From: Muricomes sp.
GTDB taxonomy: Bacteria; Bacillota; Clostridia; Lachnospirales; Lachnospiraceae
Direction: 5' to 3'
Assembly (NCBI GenBank): GCA_020024675.1
Contig: JAHHTM010000081.1
Location: forward strand, 1-6,193
DNA: 6,193 nt
The notes below the pieces were generated by a model. The model searched no databases. It was not told where the DNA came from and was given only the letters and a program-made list of their open reading frames with translations. The translations under genes were made by a program, and so were the position numbers. Below, piece after piece: positions 1 through 6,136 of this stretch. How positions within the stretch are numbered: the first letter of the stretch is position 1; every line of letters starts with the position of its first letter.

Positions 1-49
1 GATAATACAAGTTCTTGCATTCAAAAGAAAAATTAGATATAGTTAAAAT

Positions 50-1474
50 ATGATGAAGAAAATAGAACAATATATAAAAAAATATCACATGATTGAAAAT
101 GGCGACAGGATTATCGCAGGGATATCGGGCGGAGCAGATTCGGTATGCCTGCTTTTTGTGCTACTTGAATTAAGAAAAAAGTATGACATTGATGTCATTG
201 CGGTTCATGTAAATCATTGTATCAGAGGGGAAGCTGCTTTGGCCGATGAAAAGTTTACAGTTGATTTATGTGCAAAACACCATGTGAAATGTAAAGTTTT
301 TCGTAAAGAAGTGGAATTAATTGCAAGAAATAGGAAACAATCTGTTGAAGAAGCCGGACGTGATGCCAGAAGAGAAGCGTTCGACACAGTATTGCGGGAA
401 GAAAACGGTACAAAGATTGCAATGGCTCATCATCAAAATGACAATGCAGAAACACTTTTGATGAATATTGTCAGAGGAACAGGATTGAAAGGATTAGGTG
501 GAATTCGCCCGGTGAATGGAAATATTATCCGTCCCCTTCTTTGCCTGACACGTAATGAAATAGAAGAATTTGTTCAAAAACAAAATTGTGGATGGTGCAC
601 AGACGAAACAAATAACGAACAGGAATATACGCGAAATAAAATCAGGCATTCTGTACTCCCTATTTTGGAACAACGGGTTAATGGTCAGGCTGTTCAGCAT
701 ATGAATGAGACAATGGCACAGCTTTGTCAGGTGTGGGAGTATATGGAAATGCAGACAGATAAGGCAATGAAATTCTGTGTCGATAAAAAAGACAACACAA
801 AAGTGCAGATTTTTAAGGAATCTTATGATGAATTACATGATGTGATAAAGCAGACGCTGCTTCAGAAATGTATTGCATATACGTCAGGTGCGCAAAGAGA
901 TATTACAGCTGCTCACATAGAAGCAATTTATACGCTTATGAACAGGCAGTGTGGAAAAAGCATAGATCTTCCGTATGGTTTAAAAGCGGTGCGTAACTAC
1001 GAAGGAATTTTACTTTATAAAGCAGAAGAAAAGAAAAATGATGCAAATAAAGAGAAAAAAGAGGAGTTTATAATAAACATTCCTGGGGAAACATATATAT
1101 CTAAATGGAATTTGACGATTACATGCAAAGTGTGGGCGCCAAATGAAATTATAATGGAACAGATACCGCAAAAAAACTACACGAAATGGTTTGATTATGA
1201 TATAATGAAAGGTACCCTGATTGCCAGAAACAGGCATGCAGGGGATCATATCGTGATTGACAAAACGGGGAAAAAACAAAAGATTAAGTCTTATTTTGTC
1301 AATGAAAAAATACCGGCAGAGCAAAGAGACCAGATTCCGCTGATCTGTGATGATGAAAAGATAATGTGGATTGTAGGATATCGAATGAGTAGTGCCTGTC
1401 AGGTAACCAGAAAGACTAAAAATATACTGGAGATTACAGTAGTGGAGGGAAAAAAAGATGGCAGAGAAGATTGA
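50..1474 (+). CDS. tilS: tRNA(Ile)-lysidine synthetase TilS
   Basis: This cytoplasmic enzyme uses ATP and lysine to convert the wobble cytidine (C34) of tRNA-Ile(CAU) to lysidine, so that the tRNA reads AUA and is charged with isoleucine; it is normally essential. The N-type PP-loop SGGADS is at residues 26-31, followed by HVNHCIRG (53-60) with D66-E67. HHQNDNAET is at 127-135, and the DETNN...YTRNKIR signature at 185-199. A lysine/glutamate-rich linker (about 324-339) leads to the C-terminal TilS domain (about 388-465) with R395 and G398-D399. The length, 474 residues, is normal for the full three-domain form. The start is one of two adjacent ATGs (50 or 53); no good Shine-Dalgarno site precedes either, but the N-terminus MMKKIEQYIKKYHMI fits the family as I know it. 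The 3' end overlaps hpt by 17 bases. The HxxNDNAET motif differs from the HxxDDQxET form of E. coli. Identification is very secure; the exact start is less so. Confidence 0.97.
   Translation: MMKKIEQYIKKYHMIENGDRIIAGISGGADSVCLLFVLLELRKKYDIDVIAVHVNHCIRGEAALADEKFTVDLCAKHHVKCKVFRKEVELIARNRKQSVEEAGRDARREAFDTVLREENGTKIAMAHHQNDNAETLLMNIVRGTGLKGLGGIRPVNGNIIRPLLCLTRNEIEEFVQKQNCGWCTDETNNEQEYTRNKIRHSVLPILEQRVNGQAVQHMNETMAQLCQVWEYMEMQTDKAMKFCVDKKDNTKVQIFKESYDELHDVIKQTLLQKCIAYTSGAQRDITAAHIEAIYTLMNRQCGKSIDLPYGLKAVRNYEGILLYKAEEKKNDANKEKKEEFIINIPGETYISKWNLTITCKVWAPNEIIMEQIPQKNYTKWFDYDIMKGTLIARNRHAGDHIVIDKTGKKQKIKSYFVNEKIPAEQRDQIPLICDDEKIMWIVGYRMSSACQVTRKTKNILEITVVEGKKDGRED
1444..1449 (+). promoter_or_regulatory. 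hpt ribosome binding site inside the tilS 3' end
   Basis: GGAGGG lies 8 bases before the hpt ATG at 1458 and within the last codons of tilS. It fixes the hpt start and means that ribosomes finishing tilS pass over the hpt initiation site, as expected for translational coupling. Confidence 0.8.
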
Positions 1475-1985
1475 AGTATTAATACCAGAAGAAAAGGTTA
1501 CTGAAAGAATCAAAGAACTTGGTGAACAGATTAGTAAAGATTATGAAGGAAAAGAGATTCACATGATATGTATCTTAAAAGGCGGAGTATTCTTTATGGT
1601 TGATCTTTCAAAGAGAGTTAGTGTTCCAGTATCTTTAGATTTTATGAGTGTAAGTAGTTATGGAAATGGAACAAAATCAAGTGGAGTAGTTCGTATTGCA
1701 AAAGATTTAGATGAATCTATTGAAGGAAAAGATGTCATTATTGTTGAGGATATCATTGATTCAGGAAGAACATTGTATTATCTCATGGATATTCTTAAAA
1801 AACGCAATCCAAACAGCATTCGTTTATGTACATTATTAGATAAACCTGAGAGAAGAGAAAAGGATGTAACAGTAGATTATGTTGGATTTGAGATCCCAGA
1901 CGAATTTGTTGTTGGTTACGGCCTTGATTATGCTCAGAATTATAGAAATCTTCCATACATCGGTGTGGTAAAAGGCGTAGAATAG
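1458..1985 (+). CDS. hpt: hypoxanthine (guanine) phosphoribosyltransferase
   Basis: This cytoplasmic purine-salvage enzyme transfers the phosphoribosyl group of PRPP to hypoxanthine, and usually guanine, giving IMP or GMP and pyrophosphate. The 175-residue protein is a complete type I phosphoribosyltransferase. It has the LKGG pyrophosphate-binding loop (40-43), the flexible-loop SSYG (66-69) and the PRPP-binding signature VEDIIDSGRT (96-105) with acidic residues E97, D98 and D101. The DKPERR segment (128-133) carries the lysine expected to contact the purine, and FVVGYGLDY (150-158) and RNLPYIG (163-169) close the active site. The ATG at 1458 is supported by GGAGGG 8 bases upstream. The gene begins inside tilS (17-base overlap) and ends 16 bases before the ftsH start, so it is the middle gene of a compact operon. 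The symbol hprT is also used in Bacillus. Xanthine- or guanine-specific activity cannot be excluded by sequence alone, but the context with tilS and ftsH favours Hpt. Confidence 0.96.
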   Translation: MAEKIEVLIPEEKVTERIKELGEQISKDYEGKEIHMICILKGGVFFMVDLSKRVSVPVSLDFMSVSSYGNGTKSSGVVRIAKDLDESIEGKDVIIVEDIIDSGRTLYYLMDILKKRNPNSIRLCTLLDKPERREKDVTVDYVGFEIPDEFVVGYGLDYAQNYRNLPYIGVVKGVE

Positions 1986-1986
1986 G

Positions 1987-1992
1987 AAGGAG
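1987..1992 (+). promoter_or_regulatory. ftsH ribosome binding site supporting a TTG start
   Basis: AAGGAG begins immediately after the hpt TAG stop (1983-1985), with 9 bases between it and the TTG at 2002. No in-frame ATG occurs near it, so this site decides the non-ATG start of ftsH. Its closeness to the hpt stop suggests translation of ftsH is coupled to hpt. Confidence 0.8.
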
Positions 1993-2001
1993 AAATTATT
2001 A

Positions 2002-3822
2002 TTGGAAAATAAAAAGAATAAAGGCATTGGAGGAGCTGCCTTTTTGATATTTCTGATAATTATGTTTTTGGTCCTGTGGATGACTAATCGTATGCAGATC
2101 AAAAATCAGGAAATGACTTATCAGAACTTTGTGAAAGAAGTGCGGAATGAAAACGTACAAGATGTGGTGATTCGTCCAAACAAGGTTGTTCCAACAGGAA
2201 TTGTTACAGTTGCACTTAAAGATGGCAAGACTGTCAAGACCGTGAATGTGTCAGATGTAAAAGAAGTTCAGGGACTTTTAGAAGATCGAGTGGATTACAG
2301 GATGCTTGATGTACCCCGAGATTCGTGGATTGGTACATTTTTAATGCCGCTTCTTATTACATTTTTAGGAGTAATGCTGCTGTTTTTCCTTATGAATCGT
2401 CAAAATGGCGGGGCAAATAATAAAGCAATGAACTTTGGAAAAAGCCGTGCCAAGTTGACAACAGATGCAGACAAGAAGGTTACATTTGCAGATGTTGCCG
2501 GCTTAAAGGAAGAGAAAGAGGAGCTGGAAGAAATCGTAGATTTTCTGAAATCCCCTAAAAAATATATTCAGGTGGGGGCGAGAATTCCGAAAGGAGTTTT
2601 GCTTGAGGGACCTCCGGGTACTGGTAAAACATTACTTGCAAAAGCAGTGGCCGGAGAAGCAAAGGTGCCATTTTTCAGCATTTCAGGTTCAGATTTTGTG
2701 GAGATGTTTGTTGGTGTAGGAGCGTCACGAGTGCGTGATCTTTTCCAGGATGCAAAAAAGAATGCTCCATGTATTGTTTTTATTGACGAAATTGATGCTG
2801 TTGGAAGACGAAGAGGAAGTGGACTCGGAGGAGGACATGATGAACGTGAGCAGACTTTGAATCAGCTTCTTGTCGAGATGGATGGATTTGGCGTCAATGA
2901 AGGTATCATTGTGATTGCAGCCACAAATAGAAAAGATATTCTCGATCCTGCCATCCTAAGAGCAGGGCGATTTGACCGTACTGTTATGGTAGGACGTCCA
3001 GATGTGCAAGGAAGAGAAGATATTTTAAAAGTTCATGCCCATAACAAGCCACTAGGTGATGATGTTGATTTAAAACAGATTGCACAGACTACAGCCGGAT
3101 TTACAGGTGCAGATCTTGAAAATCTGTTGAATGAGTCTGCAATCATTGCTGCAAAAGAAGGAAGAGTGTATATACAGCAGGCAGATATTCGTCATGCATT
3201 TGTAAAAATAGGAATTGGACCAGAAAAAAAGAGCCGTGTTATTTCGGAAAAGGAGCGCCGTATTACTGCGTTTCATGAATCGGGTCATGCACTTTTATAT
3301 CATTTGCTTCCAGATGTTGGACCTGTATACAGTGTTTCTATTATTCCAACAGGAGGGGCAGGGGGATACACAATGCCTCTTCCAGAAAAAGATGATATGT
3401 TTAGTACAAAAGGGCAAATGCTTCAGGAAATTATAGTGTCTCTTGGTGGACGTGCGGCAGAAGAAAAAGTATTTGATGATATTACAACAGGTGCATCACA
3501 GGATATCAAACAGGCTACAGCTATTGCAAAATCCATGATTACAAAGTTTGGTATGTCTGAAAGACTTGGTCTTATCAACTATGATAATGACAGTGATGAA
3601 GTATTTATTGGACGTGACTTTGGACACACATCTCGAGGATATGGAGAAAAAGTAGCAAGCACAATAGATGAAGAAATCAAACGAATCATAGATGAGTGTT
3701 ATATAAAAGCCAAATCAATGCTTGAAGAATACAGCGATGTATTATATAACTGTGCAAATTTATTACTTGAAAAAGAAAAAATTACAAGGAGTGAATTTGA
3801 ATCACTGTTTGAAGAGAAGTAG
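2002..3822 (+). CDS. ftsH: ATP-dependent zinc metalloprotease FtsH
   Basis: FtsH is a hexameric inner-membrane AAA+ protease that extracts and degrades misassembled membrane proteins and some soluble regulators. The order of parts is complete: transmembrane helix 1 (about 9-27), an extracytoplasmic domain (about 28-108), helix 2 (about 109-131), the AAA+ module, then the M41 peptidase domain. Walker A GPPGTGKT is at 203-210, the pore-loop FVG at 236-238, Walker B IVFIDEIDA at 258-266, and the second region of homology at about 304-326 has N309 and arginine fingers R320 and R323. The zinc site HESGH is at 425-429, with the expected third ligand D501 in GASQDI. Translation most likely starts at TTG 2002: AAGGAG is well placed, and the first in-frame ATG (codon 21) would cut helix 1 in half. 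At 606 residues it is a little shorter than the Bacillus protein (about 637), ending soon after the peptidase domain without a long tail. It follows hpt by 16 bases. Confidence 0.98.
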   Translation: MENKKNKGIGGAAFLIFLIIMFLVLWMTNRMQIKNQEMTYQNFVKEVRNENVQDVVIRPNKVVPTGIVTVALKDGKTVKTVNVSDVKEVQGLLEDRVDYRMLDVPRDSWIGTFLMPLLITFLGVMLLFFLMNRQNGGANNKAMNFGKSRAKLTTDADKKVTFADVAGLKEEKEELEEIVDFLKSPKKYIQVGARIPKGVLLEGPPGTGKTLLAKAVAGEAKVPFFSISGSDFVEMFVGVGASRVRDLFQDAKKNAPCIVFIDEIDAVGRRRGSGLGGGHDEREQTLNQLLVEMDGFGVNEGIIVIAATNRKDILDPAILRAGRFDRTVMVGRPDVQGREDILKVHAHNKPLGDDVDLKQIAQTTAGFTGADLENLLNESAIIAAKEGRVYIQQADIRHAFVKIGIGPEKKSRVISEKERRITAFHESGHALLYHLLPDVGPVYSVSIIPTGGAGGYTMPLPEKDDMFSTKGQMLQEIIVSLGGRAAEEKVFDDITTGASQDIKQATAIAKSMITKFGMSERLGLINYDNDSDEVFIGRDFGHTSRGYGEKVASTIDEEIKRIIDECYIKAKSMLEEYSDVLYNCANLLLEKEKITRSEFESLFEEK

Positions 3823-3832
3823 AGTTAAGTAA

Positions 3833-3862
3833 AAGAAACACTTATCTCAAAGGAGGTTTCTT
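3833..3862 (+). promoter_or_regulatory. inverted repeat framing the ribosome binding site of the amylase gene
   Basis: In the 40-base gap after ftsH, AAGAAAC (3833-3839) is perfectly complementary to GTTTCTT (3856-3862), which abuts the ATG at 3863. The strong Shine-Dalgarno sequence AAAGGAGG (3849-3856, 6 bases from the ATG) lies almost wholly in the 16-base loop. The repeat is seen directly. That it folds, or affects translation, is inference: a 7-pair AT-rich stem is weak. There is no T-run, so it is not a terminator, and transcription from ftsH should continue into the next gene. Confidence 0.45.
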
Positions 3863-5929
3863 ATGATTGAGGACGCACTGTTTAGTGATGGAACGTCCAG
3901 TTATATTATTCCGGCAGAACCAAAGGAAAACGAAAAAGTTAAAATCAGATTTCGAACAGCGAAAGATGATGTGGATGATGTGTGTTTGTACACAAAATCA
4001 AATATATATCGGATGCATAAGGTTCAGTCGAAAGCAACGTTTGATTATTATGAAATAGAATGGCAATTAACAGATGAAACGTTTTTGTATTGTTTTCAGA
4101 TAAAAAAGGGAAATAAACTTTGTTATTACAATAGATGTGGAGTAGCAAAAGATTATCAGCCTTATTATTCTTTTATGATTGTGCCTGGATTTTCCACACC
4201 GGATTGGGCAAAAGGTGCAGTAATGTATCAGATTTTTGTGGATCGTTTTTATAATGGTGATCCGAAAAATGATGTGGAAGATCGGGAATATATTTATATC
4301 GGCCAGCCGTGTCAGAAAGTAGAACAGTGGGACGAACTTCCCAAATCTATGGATGTGCGCAGATTTTATGGTGGAGATCTTCAGGGCGTTATGGATAAGC
4401 TTGACTATCTGGAGGAACTCGGAATTGAAGTGATTTATTTTAACCCTCTGTTTGTTTCCCCATCCAATCATAAGTATGATATTCAGGATTATGATTATAT
4501 TGATCCACACTATGGGAAAATTGTGGAAGACGGGGGAGAAATTCTCCCAGAATGGGCAACGGACAATATTAGTGCTACGAAATATCAGAAGCGTACTGGA
4601 AACAAGGCAAATTTGGAAGCAAGCAACAAACTTTTTATCAAGTTAGTAGAGGAAATGCACAGAAGAGGGATGAGAGTTATCCTTGATGGCGTATTTAATC
4701 ATTGTGGATCTTTCAACAAATGGATGGACAGAGAGCGAATTTATGAACAACAGAAAGAATATGAAAAAGGAGCGTTTATAAGTCAGGACAGTCCATACAA
4801 CAGTTTTTTTCAGTTTAATAATGAAAATCCTTCCGCATGGCCATACAACACATCTTATGATGGATGGTGGGGACACGATACACTTCCAAAACTTAATTAT
4901 GAAAGTTCTCCAAAACTGGAGGAGTATATTATTGATATTGGTAAGAAATGGGTCTCTCCTCCATATAATATAGATGGATGGAGACTTGATGTGGCAGCAG
5001 ATCTTGGTTATAGTAATGAGTATAACCATATGTTTTGGAAACGCTTCCGAAAAGAGATCAAAGAGGTAAAACCAGATGCACTTATTCTTGCGGAGCATTA
5101 TGGGGATCCTACAGAATGGCTTATGGGCGATGAATGGGATAGTGTTATGAACTATGATGCATTTATGGAGCCGGTCACTTGGTTTCTCACTGGGATGGAA
5201 AAACATAGCGATGAGCGAAGAGATGAACTTTGTGGAAATGCAGATAATTTTGTAAACACAATGAATCATTTTATGGCTAGTATGCTAACGTCTTCTTTGC
5301 AAGTTGCAATGAATGAATTGTCTAATCACGATCATTCCCGTTTTCTTACAAGAACAAATCACGTTGTAGGACGTATTGGGACAAAGAACAGTAAAGCAGC
5401 TGAAGACGGCGTTAATAAAGCAGTCATGAGAGAAGCAGTTGTGCTCCAGATGACATGGGTTGGAGCACCTACCATATATTATGGTGATGAAGTCAGCTTG
5501 TGTGGATTTACTGATCCAGACAGCAGGCGTACATACCCGTGGGGACATCAAGATAAGCAAATGCTAAAATTTCATCAGGAAATGATAAGAATCCATAAAC
5601 AGGAAAAGCCTTTGAAAAAAGGTTCTCTGAGAATACTTTACTGGAATGATAATGTGATTGCATATTCCAGATTTGAAGGAGACGATCAAATTGTTATTAT
5701 ACTTAATAACAGTGATGAATTAAAGGAAATAACAGTTCCTGTGTGGATGGCAGAAGTGCCGTTAAAATGTAGAATGGAACGTTTGATATACAGTTATGAA
5801 GAGGGATACACAACAGCCCCAGACGACTTTATTGTAGAGGATGGAGAAGTGGTCCTAAATATGGGACGTCATTCTGCAGTCGTTATGAAGACAAAAAAGA
5901 GGCAGGGTTTGTTAAACCGTGGAATGTAA
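3863..5929 (+). CDS. cytoplasmic GH13 alpha-glycosidase, neopullulanase/cyclomaltodextrinase-like
   Basis: This retaining alpha-amylase-family enzyme probably hydrolyses alpha-1,4 (and perhaps alpha-1,6) bonds in cyclodextrins, maltodextrins or pullulan fragments inside the cell. An N-terminal beta domain (about 1-112), resembling the CBM34-type dimerisation domain of this subfamily, precedes the barrel, which opens with VMYQIFVDRF (120-129). RFYGGDLQG (167-175) and the following SPSNHKYD are typical of the subfamily. The conserved regions are DGVFNHCG (275-282), LPKLN (341-345), GWRLDVAAD (372-380) with nucleophile D376, ILAEH (408-412) with acid/base E411, and SNHDHSR (487-493) with D490. 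A C-terminal beta domain (from about 590) completes it. LPKLN matches the MPKLN-type fifth region of neopullulanases rather than the QPDLN of oligo-1,6-glucosidases. There is no signal peptide or membrane segment. AAAGGAGG 6 bases upstream supports the ATG. The gene is 40 bases after ftsH and ends just before a terminator. The family is secure; the preferred substrate is not. Confidence 0.93.
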   Translation: MIEDALFSDGTSSYIIPAEPKENEKVKIRFRTAKDDVDDVCLYTKSNIYRMHKVQSKATFDYYEIEWQLTDETFLYCFQIKKGNKLCYYNRCGVAKDYQPYYSFMIVPGFSTPDWAKGAVMYQIFVDRFYNGDPKNDVEDREYIYIGQPCQKVEQWDELPKSMDVRRFYGGDLQGVMDKLDYLEELGIEVIYFNPLFVSPSNHKYDIQDYDYIDPHYGKIVEDGGEILPEWATDNISATKYQKRTGNKANLEASNKLFIKLVEEMHRRGMRVILDGVFNHCGSFNKWMDRERIYEQQKEYEKGAFISQDSPYNSFFQFNNENPSAWPYNTSYDGWWGHDTLPKLNYESSPKLEEYIIDIGKKWVSPPYNIDGWRLDVAADLGYSNEYNHMFWKRFRKEIKEVKPDALILAEHYGDPTEWLMGDEWDSVMNYDAFMEPVTWFLTGMEKHSDERRDELCGNADNFVNTMNHFMASMLTSSLQVAMNELSNHDHSRFLTRTNHVVGRIGTKNSKAAEDGVNKAVMREAVVLQMTWVGAPTIYYGDEVSLCGFTDPDSRRTYPWGHQDKQMLKFHQEMIRIHKQEKPLKKGSLRILYWNDNVIAYSRFEGDDQIVIILNNSDELKEITVPVWMAEVPLKCRMERLIYSYEEGYTTAPDDFIVEDGEVVLNMGRHSAVVMKTKKRQGLLNRGM

Positions 5930-5934
5930 AAATT

Positions 5935-5972
5935 AACAGACAACTTTGATAATTCAAAGCTGTCTGTTTTTT
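5935..5972 (+). terminator. intrinsic (Rho-independent) terminator after the amylase gene
   Basis: AACAGACA (5935-5942) pairs with TGTCTGTT (5961-5968) over 8 base pairs. After one A/C mismatch (5943/5960), CTTTGA (5944-5949) pairs with TCAAAG (5954-5959) over 6 more, leaving a 4-base loop (5950-5953). The descending arm runs straight into six T residues (5967-5972). The hairpin starts 5 bases after the TAA stop. It is the only strong terminator seen in the window and probably ends the whole tilS-to-amylase transcript. A-rich sequence at 5928-5932 gives a short U-run on the other strand, so weak bidirectional action is possible. Confidence 0.9.
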
Positions 5973-6017
5973 AGTTGTTAATAAATAATAAATGTGAAAA
6001 CATAAAATAAAAATGCA

Positions 6018-6082
6018 AGAAATAATTCAAAAAAGAAAAGATATGCAGAAATAAGTTGAATGACAAGAACAAAAAGAAATAA
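6018..6082 (+). repeat. three copies of AGAAATAA at 28-29 base spacing
   Basis: Identical octamers AGAAATAA occur at 6018-6025, 6047-6054 and 6075-6082, with starts 29 and 28 bases apart. The first two sit in a longer imperfect direct repeat of 18 bases (6013-6030 and 6043-6060), both beginning ATGCA and ending in a TTCAA or TTGAA. Their presence is certain. Whether they are operators or chance in purine-rich DNA cannot be told from one sequence. Confidence 0.4.
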
Positions 6083-6087
6083 AAAAA

Positions 6088-6103
6088 CATCTTAAGAAAG
6101 ATG
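6088..6103. other. small hairpin, possible weak minus-strand terminator
   Basis: CATCTT (6088-6093) and AAGATG (6098-6103) form a perfect 6-pair stem with the 4-base loop AAGA. On the minus strand the stem is followed by seven T residues (complement of the A-run 6081-6087), the form of an intrinsic terminator; on the plus strand no T-run follows. With only two G:C pairs the stem is weak. It could stop antisense transcription or be a leader hairpin of the reading frame at 6137. Confidence 0.35.
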
Positions 6104-6136
6104 AAATATTGAAGAGAGAGGGCGGAAAGAAAAAAT

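Larger units (their letters stand above)
5973..6136 (+). other. AT-rich, C-poor intergenic region with no gene
   Basis: These 164 bases between the terminator and the next possible start hold stop codons in all plus-strand frames and no recognisable RNA gene. The plus strand is strongly purine-biased, with only about ten C residues. Any promoter for the downstream reading frame should lie here, but I found no hexamer pair with good spacing: TTGTTA (5975-5980) is 22 bases from TAAAAT (6003-6008), and TTGAAT (6056-6061) has only a poor AATAAA partner near 6078. The octamer repeat and the hairpin are listed separately. Confidence 0.7.

Noticed and set aside
15..43. Sigma-70-type promoter TTGCAT/TATAGT before tilS
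   Set aside because: Spacing of 17 is ideal and the -10 is 5 of 6, but the -35 matches only 3 of 6 and the transcript would begin almost at the start codon; too weak to list as a feature.
2..46. Open frame at the left edge as the tail of an upstream gene
   Set aside because: Fifteen codons (ending FKRKIRYS then TAA) are too few to recognise and other frames are equally uninformative; noted only as a possible cause of tilS coupling.
1010..1513. Minus-strand open frame of 167 codons across the end of tilS
   Set aside because: It lies opposite well-conserved TilS and Hpt coding sequence, is rich in Phe, Ile and Tyr as expected for the complement of Lys/Glu-rich codons, and resembles no protein family I know.
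3823..3862. Terminator between ftsH and the amylase gene
   Set aside because: The only inverted repeat has a 16-base loop, a weak stem and no T-run, so it does not fit an intrinsic terminator.
4067..4510. Minus-strand open frame of 147 codons inside the amylase gene
   Set aside because: Same reasoning: complement of a coding region, biased composition, no domain or motif.
4643..5269. Minus-strand open frame of 208 codons inside the amylase gene
   Set aside because: It is antisense to GH13 catalytic regions I to III, has a hydrophobic, Ile/Phe-rich composition typical of a shadow frame, and has no recognisable motif.
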